Shown here piece by piece: positions 1-10,205 of a stretch of DNA of 64,000 nt. Position numbers and translations under genes: made by a program. The notes beneath the pieces were generated by a model. The model was not told the DNA's origin. It saw only the letters and a program-made list of their open reading frames with translations, and made no database searches. The stretch covers positions 112,405,072 through 112,469,071 of the forward strand of contig CM076999.1 of NCBI GenBank assembly GCA_039090855.1. Reading direction: 5' to 3'. Each line of letters opens with the position of its first letter. Position 1 is the first letter of the stretch. Source of the stretch: Macrothele yani. Its lineage: Eukaryota > Arthropoda > Arachnida > Araneae > Macrothelidae.

Positions 1-1122
1 CTTTCTTGGTATATTCTGTGTGGTTGCACGACAAGCAGTGTTATTTTTTTCGTATATTCTGCGTGGCTGTACGATAATCAGGGTCATCTTTCTTGGTATA
101 TGCTGTTTGGTTGCACTATAACATGGTGTCATTTTGGTATTTTCTGGGTGGTTGCACTATCATTCGGTGTTATCTTTCTTGGTATATTCTGCGTAGTTGC
201 ACGACAATCACAATCGTCTTTTTTGGTATATTCTGTGTGGTTTCACTTTCATTCGGTGTTATTTTTCTTGGCAGTTTCTGTGTGGTTGCACAATAACTCG
301 GTGTCATCTTTCTCGGTATATTCTGTGTGGTTGCACGGCAATCAGGGTCATCTTTCTTGGTATATGCTGTTTGTTTGCACTATAATTCTGTGTCATTTTG
401 GTATTTTCTGGGTGGTTGCACGACAGCCAGTGTCATCTTTCTCGGTATTTTCTGTGTGGTTGCACTATGTGTTATTTTTCTTGGTATTTTCTGTGTGGTT
501 GCACTATGTGTTATTTTTCTTGGCATTTTCTGTGTGGTTGCACAATAATTCGGTGTCATCTTTCTTGGTATATTCTGTGTGGTTGCACGACAAACAGTGT
601 TATTTTTTTTTTCGTATATTCTGCGTGACTGTACGACAATCAGGGTCATCTTTCTTGGTAAATGCTGTTTGGTAGCACTATAACTCGGTGTCATTTTGGT
701 AGTTTCTGGGTGCTTGCACTAGCATTCGGTGTTATCTTTCTTGGTATATTCTGCGAAGTTGCATGACAATCACGGTCGTCTTTTTTGGTATATTCTGTGT
801 GGTTTCACTATCATTAGGTGTTATTTTTCTTGGCAGGTTCTGTGTGGTTGCACAATAATTCAGTGTTATCTTTCTTGGTATATTCTGTGTGGTTGCTCGA
901 CAATCAGAGTCATTTTCTTGGTATAGGCTGTTTGTTTGCACTATAATTCTGTGTCATTTTGGTGTTTTCTGGGTGGTTACACGGCAGCCATTGTAATCTT
1001 ACTTGGTATTTTCTGTGAGGTCGCACTATTATTCGGTGTCATCTTTCTTGGTATTTTTTGTGTGGTTGCACGACAATTAGGTGTCATCTTTCTTGGTACT
1101 TTCTGTATGGTACCACGATAAA
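1..1122. repeat. 44-bp minisatellite array
   Basis: Degenerate tandem repeat with a unit of about 44 bp, recognisable by the recurring TTTCTTGGTATATTCTG and GTGTGGTTGCACGACAATC blocks. Since 44 is not a multiple of three, long frames through the array rotate and give Phe/Val/Trp-rich translations on one strand that resemble no protein family. The open frames here are products of the repeat, not genes. The array starts before the window. Confidence 0.85.
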
Positions 1123-1295
1123 TTGAACGACAATTTCCCAGTCTGATTTCCCTACTTCATTCAAATGCAGTTCTGTCTTTCTCTTATTAATAGAATTCTG
1201 TAGCTGCCGATAAGTATCTGGCACATTGCCTTTTAGCTATTCAAGGTTATCAGCAGTCGCACTTAGGACAGAGGTAATACCAACTGCTGGATGTC

Positions 1296-2073
1296 AGTCG
1301 TCTTTTTTGGTATATTCTGTGTGGTTTCACTATCATTCGGTGTTATTTTTCTTGGCAGTTTCTGTGTGGTTGCACAATAACTCGGAGTCATCTTTCTCGG
1401 TATATTCTGTGTGGTTGCACGGCAATCAGGGTCATCTTTCTTGGTATATGCTGTTTGTTTGCACTATAATTCTGTGTCATTTTGGTATTTTCTGGGTGGT
1501 TGCACGACAGCCAGTGTCATCTTTCTCGGTATATGCTGCGAAGTTGCACTATGTCGTTATTTTTCTTGGTATTTTCTGTGTGGTTGCACTATGTGTTATT
1601 TTTCTTGGCATTTTCTGTGTGGTTGCACAATAATTCGGTGTCATCTTTCTTGGTATATTCTGTGTGGTTGCTCGACAATCAGAGTCATTTTCTTGGTATA
1701 GGCTGTTTGTTTGCACTATAATTCTGTGTCATTTTGGTGTTTTCTGGGTGGTTACACGGCAGCCATTGTAATCTTACTTGGTATTTTCTGTGAGGTCGCA
1801 CTATTATTCGGTGTCATCTTTCTTGGTATTTTTTGTGTGGTTGCACGACAATTAGGTGTTATCTTTCTTGGTACTTTCTGTATGGTACCACGATAAATTG
1901 AACGACAATTGCCCAGTCTGATTTTCCTGCTTCATTCAAATGCAGTTCTGTCTTTCTCTTATTAATAGAATTCTGTAGCTGCCGATAAGTATCTGGCACA
2001 TTGCCTTCTAGCTATTCAAGGTTATCAGCAGTCGCACTTAGGACAGAGGTAATACCAACTGCTGGATCTCAGC
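1296..2073. repeat. Second copy of a 775-bp segmental tandem duplication
   Basis: The stretch from about 870 to 1295 recurs at about 1645 to 2070 with only scattered differences, giving an offset of 775 bp. The duplicated segment includes 44-bp minisatellite units and a non-repetitive spacer of about 175 bp (1123-1299 and 1898-2073) that contains GCCGATAAGTATCTGGCACA. Because the spacer is duplicated too, this is a larger unequal exchange and not only minisatellite slippage. Confidence 0.8.
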
Positions 2074-2333
2074 GGAGTAAATGTACGAGTACAAAAGTTT
2101 GCCAGCGGCCACTATCTAGTTCGTGATGAACAAGCGCGTCGTCTGCTGCACAAAACATTATCTAACTTTTATCAGCTCTTGCCGAAATCGTCAAAACAAG
2201 CAAAAAAATAACCGATTATTGATGTTAATTTTTGCAATGATTTCAAAAATTCTCTTTCAATCCTGCAGGGTAAGCATTTCCTCGCTTTTAGTTCTTGCCT
2301 TATCTGGAAAACAAAAACAATAATAAATAGGTA

Positions 2334-2821
2334 TATAACGAAGTGTATTTCTCCGTCATTTTTATCCGCGCCGGGGTTCGAACCCGGGTCCACTCATTCC
2401 GGAATAAGTTGCTCTACCAATTAAGCTACGCGGACATGTATTCTGATTCCTATCTGCCTTTATGTCATGTGAGTCCTGCTGGCAGGTACGTCACATCTCC
2501 TGGTACGTTACATCATCTCCCCCTTATTTTTCTTTTTTTTCGAAGTGCTGCTCATATTTTTCCTATCTCGCGGTGTGGAAATAACATCACACCAATGCGA
2601 GATTTTTGAACGGTCGGGTCATCCGGATAGTTCGGGCGCCATTATAACGAAGTATATTTCTCCGTCATTTTTATCCGCGCCGGGGTTCGAACCCGGGTCC
2701 ACTCATTCCGGAATAAGTTGCTCTACCAATTAAGCTACGCGGACATGTATTCTGATTCCTATCTGCCTTTATGTCATGTGAGTCCTGCTGGCAGGTACGT
2801 CACATCTCCTGGTACGTTACA
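2334..2821 (-). mobile_element. Complete TRIM-like miniature LTR element with tRNA-like LTRs
   Basis: 488 bp, minus orientation. Two 179-bp terminal direct repeats (2334-2512 and 2643-2821) differ at one position that I could see, and flank a 130-bp internal part. Read on the minus strand, the LTRs begin TGTAACG and end GTTATA. One base after the 5' LTR comes TGGCGCCCGAAC, complementary to the 3' end of tRNA-Lys as in Lys-primed retroelements. A purine-rich tract (AAGGGGGAGATGA) lies directly before the 3' LTR. The target duplication is GGTA at 2330-2333 and 2822-2825. There is no coding capacity, so it must use another element's enzymes. Each LTR carries a 70-nt tRNA-like sequence. The near-identity of the LTRs suggests recent insertion. 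Confidence 0.88.
2365..2434 (-). other. tRNA-like module inside a TRIM LTR (first of two)
   Basis: On the minus strand a 70-nt sequence runs from TCCGCGTAGC to GGCGCGGA. The acceptor arms pair (TCCGCG with CGCGGA), the T arm is perfect (CCGGG, loop TTCGAAC, CCCGG), and the D arm pairs GCTT with GAGC. The anticodon stem ACTTA/TGAGT closes an eight-base loop TTCCGGAA, one base longer than the normal seven. A-box-like (TAGCTTAATTGG) and B-box-like (GGTTCGAACCC) promoter motifs are intact. The same module lies in the second LTR at 2674-2743. The enlarged loop and the LTR setting argue against a working tRNA gene. The module itself is clear. Confidence 0.8.
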
Positions 2822-2879
2822 GGTACAGGGTAGAATTTTACGTCGTCGTTTAGTGTAATCTCAAACTTAACTTCGTTTC

Positions 2880-3045
2880 ATTCCGTTTGTGCGCTTCAAG
2901 AGCAGCAGAACGGCACTGGAAGACGACAAGATGTCAGGGCGACCGTCCACGAGCAAAACTCTCGAAAATGTGGACAAAATTAGGAAACTGATGCATGAGG
3001 ATCGTCGGAGAACCATTCAAGATTTCTGCACATAAATTTGTTTGT
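2880..3045 (+). pseudogene. Mariner transposase fragment
   Basis: The sequence near 2895-3030 closely matches the mariner coding sequence at 6290-6420: both contain GAACGGCACTGG, then a run encoding the Ser-Gly-Arg-Pro-Ser-Thr linker, then GATCGTCGGAGAACCATTCAAG. It is the region between the two helix-turn-helix domains of the transposase. Flanking homology stops on both sides, so this is a short decayed piece of the same mariner family as the outer element at 4.9-6.7 kb. Confidence 0.75.
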
Positions 3046-3167
3046 AATGTGATATCAGTCATGGAATAGGCGATAGCCAAAGTAAGAGAAACAATCCGTG
3101 CTTTATAGGATCTCGAAAGGAAAATTAATTAATTGCATTATACACTGAGTCGCAAAAGTGAGAACCT

Positions 3168-4515
3168 ATACTCCGTTAAAACTTTTGTGGCTAAAGTTGC
3201 ACCAAAAAGTGGTGCTACTCCAGCTGCACCACTTTCTGAGAAATGATACGCCATTGTGTGGTGCAAACAAAACCCAACAACATAACGCAACTTTGCAGCA
3301 TGTTATGGTACAAGGTTACACCACCTTATGGTGCTAGTACCGCACCATGTTGTTGGGTTTTGCTTGCACCATTCTGTGGTGCAAACAAAACCCAACAACA
3401 TAACGCAACTTTGCAGTATGTTATGGTACAAGGTTACACCACCTTATGGTGCTAGGCCGCACCATGTTGTTGGGTTTTGTTTGCACCATTGTGTGGTGCA
3501 AACAAAACCCAACAACATAACGCAACTTTGCAGCATGTCATGGTACAAGGTTACACCACCTTATGGTGCTAGGCCGCACCATGTTGTTGGGTTTTGTTTG
3601 CACCATTCTGTGGTGCAAACAAAACCCAACAACATAACGCAACTTTGCAGTATGTTATGGTACAAGGTTACACCACCTTATGGTGCTAGGGAGCACCATG
3701 TTGTTAGTTTTGCTTGCACCCATTGTGTGGTAAACAAAACACAACAACATAACGCAACTTTGCAGCATGTTATGATACAAGGTTACAATTCACCTTATGG
3801 TGCTAGGAAGCACCATGTAGTTGGGTTTTGCTTGCACCATTGTGCGGTGCAAACAAAACACAACAACATAACGCAACCTTTGCAGCATGTTATGGTACAA
3901 GGTTACACCACCTTATGGTGCTAGGCCGCACCATGTTGTTGGGTTTTGCTTGCACCATTGTGTGGTGCAAACAAAACCCAACAACATAACGCAACTTTGC
4001 AGCATGTTATGGTACAAGGTTACACCACCTTATGGTGCTAGGCCGCACCATGTTGTTGGGTTTTGTTTGCACCATTGTGTGGTGCAAACAAAACCCAACA
4101 ACATAACGCAACTTTGCAGCATGTTATGGTACAAGGTTACACCACCTTATGGTGCTAGGCCGCACCATGTTGTTGGGTTTTGTTTGCACCATTGTGTGGT
4201 GCAAACAAAACCTAACAACATAACGCAACTTTGCAGCATGTTATGGTACAAGGTTACACCACCTTTCGGTGCTAGGCCGCACCAGGTTGTTGGGTTTTGT
4301 TTGCACCATTGTGTGGTGCAAACAAAACCCAACAACAAAACGCAACTTTGCAGCATGTTATGGTACAAGGTTGCCCCACGTTATGGTGCGAGGCCGCACC
4401 ATATTGCTGCGTTTTGTTTGCATCACACAATGGTATTGTATCTTTTCTCAGAAAGTAGTGCAGCTGGTGTAGCGCCACTTTTAGGTGCAACCAAACACAA
4501 CATTTTTAACAGTGT
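3168..4515. mobile_element. Foldback-type element with palindromic tandem repeats
   Basis: Ten units of 117 bp occupy about 3265-4410. Most units contain an inverted repeat with about 25-bp arms and a 5-bp centre, for example 3464-3518, centred on TTGTG. The array is bracketed by long inverted terminal sequences: the left side (about 3168-3260, TACTCCGTTAAAA then GTTGCACCAAAAAGTGG) is matched in reverse complement on the right (about 4410-4515, TACACTGTTAAAA then GTTGCACCTAAAAGTGG). The long open frames across it (up to 253 codons) arise because 117 is a multiple of three, and they encode no recognisable protein. I see no transposase. I could not fix a target duplication. Confidence 0.75.
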
Positions 4516-4886
4516 ACGTTACAAGGTCAGTAGCAAAAATTTAGGCACAAACAAACAAGGGGACCGATTTGTTCACAGGGCCCGATTTACGCAGAATCGG
4601 ACCCCAGGCACAGCACCAGATGAGGCTCTCACCCGTCCACATTCTTGAAACGGTAAGTACATCTGTCGCAACTAAATACGTAGTGAGATCAAAAAGTTCC
4701 GAGACTAGGTACGTAGCGCGCCAACAGATGGCAGTACGCAGATGCGGGAGCAGCGGTCGAGGGCTGTGACCTTCATGAGTCATTATACCGAGTGGCGTCG
4801 TTCTGTGAACATCGGGAGCTGTGCTACACAATATTTGGTAACCACGTGCAGAACACAGCTGCGATTTCGGCATGGACTGCAAACTA

Positions 4887-6169
4887 TTGGGTTGCCGTAA
4901 AAGTCATGACGTATTTTAGCCATGTTTTGCAAAGGTCATTTATTGATAGAAAGAACAAAGATCAATCAATGATATAAATAATGCCCGTTTTGTTCGACAA
5001 CCTTTTGCCATCTTTCAGGCAGCTGCAGAATGTCTCGTTCATAGAAGGACCTGTCTTTCGTGGCGAAAAACTGTACAAGGTGCTGATTTACAGCCTCATC
5101 TGAATTGAACGTTATACCACGCAAGGACGAGAGCGAAACAAGTGGAAGTCTGACAGCGCAAGGTCAGGCGAGTATGCTGGGTGTGGCAACACATCCCACC
5201 AAAGCTCCAATAATTTTTGGCGGGTGATCAAACTTGTGTGTGGCCTCGCGTTGTCGTGATGGAACACAACACCTTTGCGATGAACGAGCTCTGGACGTTT
5301 GATGATGAATTCGTTCAAACTGTCCAATTGCAGACAGTACACATTCGAATTGATTGTTCGGTTCCGTGCTAGGAGCTCGAAAAACACGACACCTTTAAAA
5401 TCCCACCACACTGAGACCAGAACCTTCCGCTGATGAATGTCTGCTTTGGAAGTCGTTTGAGGCGAAGCAGAACGTCGGGACCAAGACTGTTTGCGCAGCA
5501 CATTGTTGTACACAATCCACTTTTGGTCACCAGTTATCAGTCGCTTCAAATAAGGATCCTTGTTTTCACGTTTAATGAGCATATCGCAGATGTTTATACG
5601 CGCCGTCAATTGAGCTTCTTTGAGTTCATGAGGAACCCACACATCGTGCTTGCTTACGTATCCCAGCTTCTTCAGGTGGTCGTGAACGCTTGAATGATGG
5701 ATGTGCAACGTGTCTGCAATCTCTCGTGTCGTGTAACGTGGGTTTGACTCGATCAATGCCTTGATTTGGTCGTCATCAACCTCGATGGGCCACCCGGACC
5801 GAGCAGCATCGTTGAAATCAAAATCACCAGCACGGAATTTTGCGAACCACCGTTGGCACTGACGTTCTTGTAGAGAATTATCACCGTACACTTTACGCAA
5901 CTTTTCACAAGCTTGACGAGCGTTTTTCCCTTCACGGAAGTAAAACAGTAGAATATGGCAAAAATGCACAGTTTGGTCTTCCATCTTCAACTCGATGTCA
6001 AATCTCCGCAAGTCAACCAAATCGCTCACTATTCCTTTTAGACTGCAGCTAGAAATGGCACCTGTCGAATGCCATAGCGATCACAGAGCTGCGTATGCCT
6101 GTAGTACTTCGAAAACCGCCCAACCGCCATCGCGTGCCAAAATACGCCATGACTTTTCCGACAACCCAA
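4887..6169 (-). mobile_element. Mariner element, nearly complete
   Basis: 1,283 bp with inverted terminal repeats of about 34 bp (TTGGGTTGCCGTAAAAGTCA at the left; the right end matches in reverse complement with a few changes) and TA target duplications at 4885-4886 and 6170-6171. Length, ends and TA target are standard for mariner. The element sits inside the start of another mariner's coding region. It encodes the transposase annotated at 5000-6029. Confidence 0.9.
5000..6029 (-). pseudogene. Mariner transposase, DD34D, frameshifted near the C-terminus
   Basis: The open frame of 305 codons (6029 down to 5112) covers most of a mariner transposase of about 345 residues. The probable true start is the internal Met before EDQTVHF (about 5984). 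Visible in order are an N-terminal helix-turn-helix, the SGWP linker, a second helix-turn-helix, WVPHEL, TGDQKW (first Asp), HHDNARPH (second Asp) and SPDLALSDFHLF (third Asp), with 34 residues between the last two. The frame is lost just after HLF. The missing C-terminus is readable in another frame (GITFNSDEAVNQHL through RWQKVVEQNG) down to about 5000. All three catalytic Asp residues remain; the shift should inactivate it. Confidence 0.87.
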
Positions 6170-6737
6170 TAGAGCAGGAAGACAACATCAAATTATGCGG
6201 CAAATCGAGAACGGAGACGCATGGAATGTTGCGGCAGGCTTATGGCAATGAAACAATGAGTCATGCTTGGTGTTTTGAATGGCACTCGTGCTACAAGAGC
6301 GGAAGAACGGCACTGGTAGACGACGAGAGGTCAGGGCGACCGTCCACGGGCAAAACCCCCGAAAATGTGGGCCAAAATTAGGGAACCGGTGCATGATGAT
6401 CGTCGGAGAACCATTCAAGACATTGCTATCATCGTCAATGCGTCATACGGAACAGTGCAAGAAATTCTGACGTCGGTTTTGAACATGCACCGCATTGCTG
6501 CAAAGTTTGTGCCAAAGATTCTGAACCGCGAACAGAAGGCGCTCCGCGTCGAACTCTGTCAAGATCGTCTTCAGCAGGTGGTGAATGAACCAACGTTCCT
6601 GTCGCGGGTCATAACTGGGGATGAGACTTGAGTGTACACTCAAGTCTCATCGTCTCAAGTACGGTTACTACCCGGAGATCAAACAACTGTCATCGCAGTG
6701 GAAGAGCCCGGCATCTTCACGACCGAAGAAGGCAGAA

Positions 6738-6957
6738 GTATTATTTTTCATTGGAGGTTTGAAGACCACCGTGAGCAACTCAATGGGCTATAAGCAGTCG
6801 CCCGTCCCTTATTTAGGGTCATTGGTTCCAGGGAAGGGACAGAGCCAGTGCCGTAAGACAAACACAACATCCATGCCTCACCGGGATTCGAACCTGAGCC
6901 CATTACGGACGAATGATCAGAGGCCATCGCTTAGACCACTGCGCCACCGGGGCGCAG
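6738..6957 (-). mobile_element. tRNA-derived SINE
   Basis: Reverse-oriented copy of the window's main SINE. It begins with a T-rich tract (the SINE tail), then GATTGGAGG-like sequence, and ends in GCCACCGGGGCG, the reverse complement of the tRNA-like head. It truncates the outer mariner and abuts the terminal repeat of the next mariner. The family is about 220-230 bp: a tRNA-Leu/Ser-like head with A box (TGGCGCAGTGG) and B box (GGTTCGAATCC), an unrelated body with TTAGGGACGGGCGAC, and a tail ending AACCTCCAATAAA plus A-rich DNA. Confidence 0.88.
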
Positions 6958-6959
6958 TA

Positions 6960-8050
6960 TTGGGTTGCTGCGAATAAAATGTCCGGCAAAGGACACGTGG
7001 ACGGCCAGAACGGAAAGCTAGGACAACTTACCTTGGCAAAATAATCCTCCTCGGCTTCGACACGTAGTTGCCATCTGTCCAGCAAGGCCATGATCCCAGA
7101 ACGAAAGGTCTTGTGGCTGGGACCCGAAGAAGTAATCAACTCCACGTTGAACCTCGTTGTCTGTCGTGAACTGTTTCCCGGACAGGAAGTGATCCAGGCG
7201 ACGAAACAGAAGATAGTCTGGCGGAGACAAGTCCGGGTAATAGGCAGGAGGAGGCAGTGCTGCATAGCCCAAGGCACTTAGTGTCAGCATCGTTCGTGGT
7301 GCGATATAAAGGCGGACGTTGTCCTACAGCAGAAGAACACCATGTCTGTTGACCAAAGCCGGTTGTTTCTGCAGCAATTTGCTGTGCATCTGGTGTAATT
7401 CAGCACAATAACGTTCTGCAGTGATAGTTTGGCCTCTTACCAAGAAACTCGGATGAACTATCCCGGCTGTGGACCACCAGACAAGGAGCATTATCTTCTT
7501 GGTGTGTACGGGTAGCTTAGGATGCCGTCCGCCTTGCTTAACCATTGTGCAAATCGTTTTCAATTATTATTATAAAGGACCCACTTCTCGTCGCAGGTAA
7601 CGATTCGATGCAGTAGAGGTTCCTGTTTATTCCTGGCAAGCAGCGACGTGAAGACTTCCAAACGCCTAGTCTTGTTGGCAGTTTTCAACTCATGCGGCAG
7701 CCACATGTCCAGCTTTTTGATCTCACCCAGCGCAGCCAGACGCCAAACAATTGTCGTGTGGTGGACACCTACCTCTGCCGCTATCTCACGACACGTTTTT
7801 CGTGGGTCCTCTTCAACCACACGTAACAGAACATCGTCAGAAACAGCAACAGGTCGGTGGTCACGTGCTTCGTTTTGCAGGTCCGTATCTCCGCTTCGAA
7901 ACTTCACAAACCTTCGCCGAAAGGTTCAATCATTGGCTGTATTTTCCCCAAACGCTTTGTTAACGTTTCGCGCTGCCAATTCCTGCAGACTGGCAAAGTT
8001 TAAATTCATACAAGAAGATGACTCTGAAATCCGGCATCTGCATGTTTCCT
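6960..8050 (-). pseudogene. Mariner pseudogene
   Basis: Terminal repeat TTGGGTTGCTGCG at 6960 follows a TA. On the minus strand the decayed transposase starts around 8046 (IFLYEF), continues as FRRRFVKFRSGDTDLQNEAR and the second helix-turn-helix (REIAAEVGVHHTTI), then WLPHEL and TCDEKW (first catalytic Asp). After a frame change at about 7560 comes LLVWWSTAGIVHPSFL. After a stop and another shift come QDNVRLY (second Asp) and PDLSPPDYLLF (third Asp, spacing 34). At least two frameshifts and several stops. No matching terminal repeat was found at the 8-kb side. It differs from the two mariners at 4.7-6.7 kb. Confidence 0.85.
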
Positions 8051-8189
8051 TTGCAAGCCACGTTACGTCCAAACAAACCGCCCCTGAACCTTGTTCTTCA
8101 CACACGTGCTAGCTGTTTATAGTAACTCTGCGACGTAATACCCAGAACGCCTGTGGGTGGTTCCATACCGCTGTGGTGGGGGAATATCT

Positions 8190-8870
8190 CCTGTGCTCGT
8201 TCGCACCGGACATTTCATTCGCACCGGACGTTTCCTTCTCACCGGTCATTTCCCTCACACCGGACATTTCATTCGCATCGGACGTTTCCTTCACACCGGA
8301 CATTTCCGTCGCACCGGACATTTCATTCGCACTGGACATTTCCTTCGCACCGGTCATTTCCCTCACACCGGACATTTCATTCGCACCGGACGTTTCCTTC
8401 ACACCGGAGGTTTCCTTCACACTGGACATTTCCTTCGCACCGGTCATTTCCCTCACACCGGACATTTCCTTCGCATCGGACGTTTCCTTCGCACCGGACG
8501 TTTCCTTCGCACCGGACATTTCATTCGCACTGGACATTTCCTTCGCACCGGTCATTTCCCTCACACCGGAGGTTTCCTTCACACCGGAGGTTTCCTTCAC
8601 ACCGGACGTTTCCTTCACACTGGACATTTCCTTCGCACCGGTCATTTCCCTCACACCGGACATTTCCCTCACACCGGACATTTCATTCGCACCGGACGTT
8701 TCCTTCACACCGGAGGTTTCCTTCACACCGGACATTTCCTTCGCACTGGACATTTCCTTCGCACCGGACATTTCCTCCACACCGGACATTTCCTTCGCAC
8801 CGGACATTTCCCTCACACCGGACATTTCCTTCGCATCGGACATTTCACTCGCACCAGCCCAATATTTCGT
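8190..8870. repeat. 18-bp minisatellite
   Basis: About 37 copies of an 18-bp unit, consensus CACCGGACATTTCCTTCG, with variants at a few positions (GGACGT, GGAGGT, GGTCAT, TCCCTCA, TCATTCG). Because the unit is a multiple of three, all three plus-strand frames and one minus-strand frame stay open for about 240-258 codons. The minus translation is a repeat of Met-Ser-Gly-Xaa-Lys-Glu and the plus ones are Phe-Pro-Ser-His-Arg-Thr or similar. I see no signal peptide, no flanking exon and no codon-position bias in the variants, so I do not call a gene. Confidence 0.9.
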
Positions 8871-9114
8871 GAAATTGTGTAGCATTCTGCTAATTATTAT
8901 TAGCTCTTCTATCGTTTTGCTTCACATTTGTTTGCGTGCCGAACTCTAACTACGAACCCCGAGATGAAAAACTATTATTATTATCATCAACCATGTGGTA
9001 CTGTGATCGTTATTTACAACGTTAACCTGGAAGAACAAACCAAGTTGACATTAACATTTCCTGTGCTATACACGACTGTAGACAGTACTGTGGGGAATCA
9101 AACGAGGCGTGAAG

Positions 9115-10205
9115 CACATGTAGCGACCCAAGAGTTGAACGTGAACGTGTACTGCGGTCAGTTGCAATGGCTACAAAGTTTGAATGCAATAGCGACCCAA
9201 GAGTTGAACTTGAACGTGTACTGCGGTCAGTTGCAATGGATTTATGGACCACAGGACCAAGTAATGTAGTGACCCAAGAGTTGAACTTGAACGTGTAGCG
9301 ACCCAAGAGTTGAACTTGAACGGAGAAGATTATACTTAGAAGTCACAAGTAATAGAAGCATTTGTCTTCAAAGATTTTTAACATGTAGCGACCCAAGAGT
9401 TGAACTTTGTCTTCAAAGATTTTTAACATGTAGCGACCCAAGAGTTGATCTTTGTCTTCAAAGATTTTTAACATGTAGCGACCCAAGAGTTGAACTTTGT
9501 CTTCAAAGATTTTTAACATGTAGCGACCCAAGAGTTGAACTTTGTCTTCAAAGATTTTTAACATGTAGCGACCCAAGAGTTGATCTTTGTCTTCAAAGAT
9601 TTTTAACATGTAGCGACCCAAGAGTTGATCTTTGTCTTCAAAGATTTTTAACATGTAGCGACCCAAGAGTTGAACTTTGTCTTCAAAGATTTTTAACATG
9701 TAGCGACCCAAGAGTTGATCTTTGTCTTCAAAGATTTTTAACATGTAGCGACCCAAGAGTTGAACTTGAACGTGTACTGCGGTCAGTTGCAATGGATTTA
9801 TGGACCACAGGACCAAGTAATGTAGTGACCCAAGAGTTGAACTTGAACGTGTAGCGACCCAAGAGTTGAACTTGAACGGAGAAGATTATTAACATGTAGA
9901 AGTCACAAGTAATAGAAGCATTTGTCTTCAAAGATTTTTAACATGTAGCGACCCAAGAGTTGATCTTTGTCTTCAATGATTTTTAACATGTAGCGACCAA
10001 AGAGTTGAACTTGAACATGTAGCGACCTAAGAGTTGAACTTGAACATGTAGCGACCCAAGAGTTGAACTTGAACATGTAGCGACCTAAGAGTTGAACTTT
10101 GTCTTCAAAGATTTTTTAACATGTAGCGACCCAAGAGTTGAACTTGAACATGTAGCGACCCAAGAGTTGAACTTGAACGTGTACTGCGGTCAGTTGCAAT
10201 GGCTA
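9115..10205. repeat. 45-bp and 29-bp related minisatellite
   Basis: Nested tandem repeat built from the core TAGCGACCCAAGAGTTGAAC. In 9370-9760 the core joins TTTGTCTTCAAAGATTTTTA and ACATG to make a clean 45-bp unit. Elsewhere the core joins TTGAACGTG or TTGAACATG to make a unit of about 29 bp. A larger block (ACTGCGGTCAGTTGCAATGG) recurs at about 9155, 9225, 9775 and 10185, so there is higher-order structure. The 157-codon minus frame at 9343-9816 comes from the 45-bp unit being a multiple of three. Confidence 0.88.

Larger units (their letters stand above)
4665..6737 (+). pseudogene. Outer mariner, split by a second mariner
   Basis: A mariner transposase starts with ATG at 4872, reads four codons plus one base, and is interrupted at a TA by the 1.28-kb element at 4887-6169. 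It resumes at 6172 in the same frame (Glu-Gln-Glu-Asp-Asn-Ile-Lys). The resumed part shows the N-terminal helix-turn-helix, the RSGRPST linker, a +1 frameshift near 6370, the second helix-turn-helix (RRRTIQDIA) and the first catalytic block TGDET near 6625. After YPEIKQLSSQWKSP it meets a SINE at about 6738, so the rest of the catalytic domain is missing here. The 5' part from about 4665 (CAAAAAGTTCCGAGAC) is probably the untranslated leader and terminal repeat of this outer copy. Confidence 0.8.

Noticed and set aside
100..675. Long plus frame (191 codons), Phe/Val/Trp-rich
   Set aside because: It follows the 44-bp minisatellite and repeats the same peptide words in shifting order; no start context or family.
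1..1900. CRISPR array
   Set aside because: Repeats are degenerate and contiguous without unique spacers of constant length; the DNA is eukaryotic.
2365..2434. A functional tRNA gene
   Set aside because: Anticodon loop of eight, and the same block recurs in several LTRs with identical flanks; it belongs to the TRIM.
3328..4648. Long frames of 198 and 253 codons
   Set aside because: Produced by a 117-bp unit, a multiple of three, in the foldback element; no protein family.
8109..8885. 258-codon minus frame with Met-Ser-Gly-Xaa-Lys-Glu repeats
   Set aside because: An 18-bp minisatellite; open frames exist on both strands, so openness is not evidence of coding.
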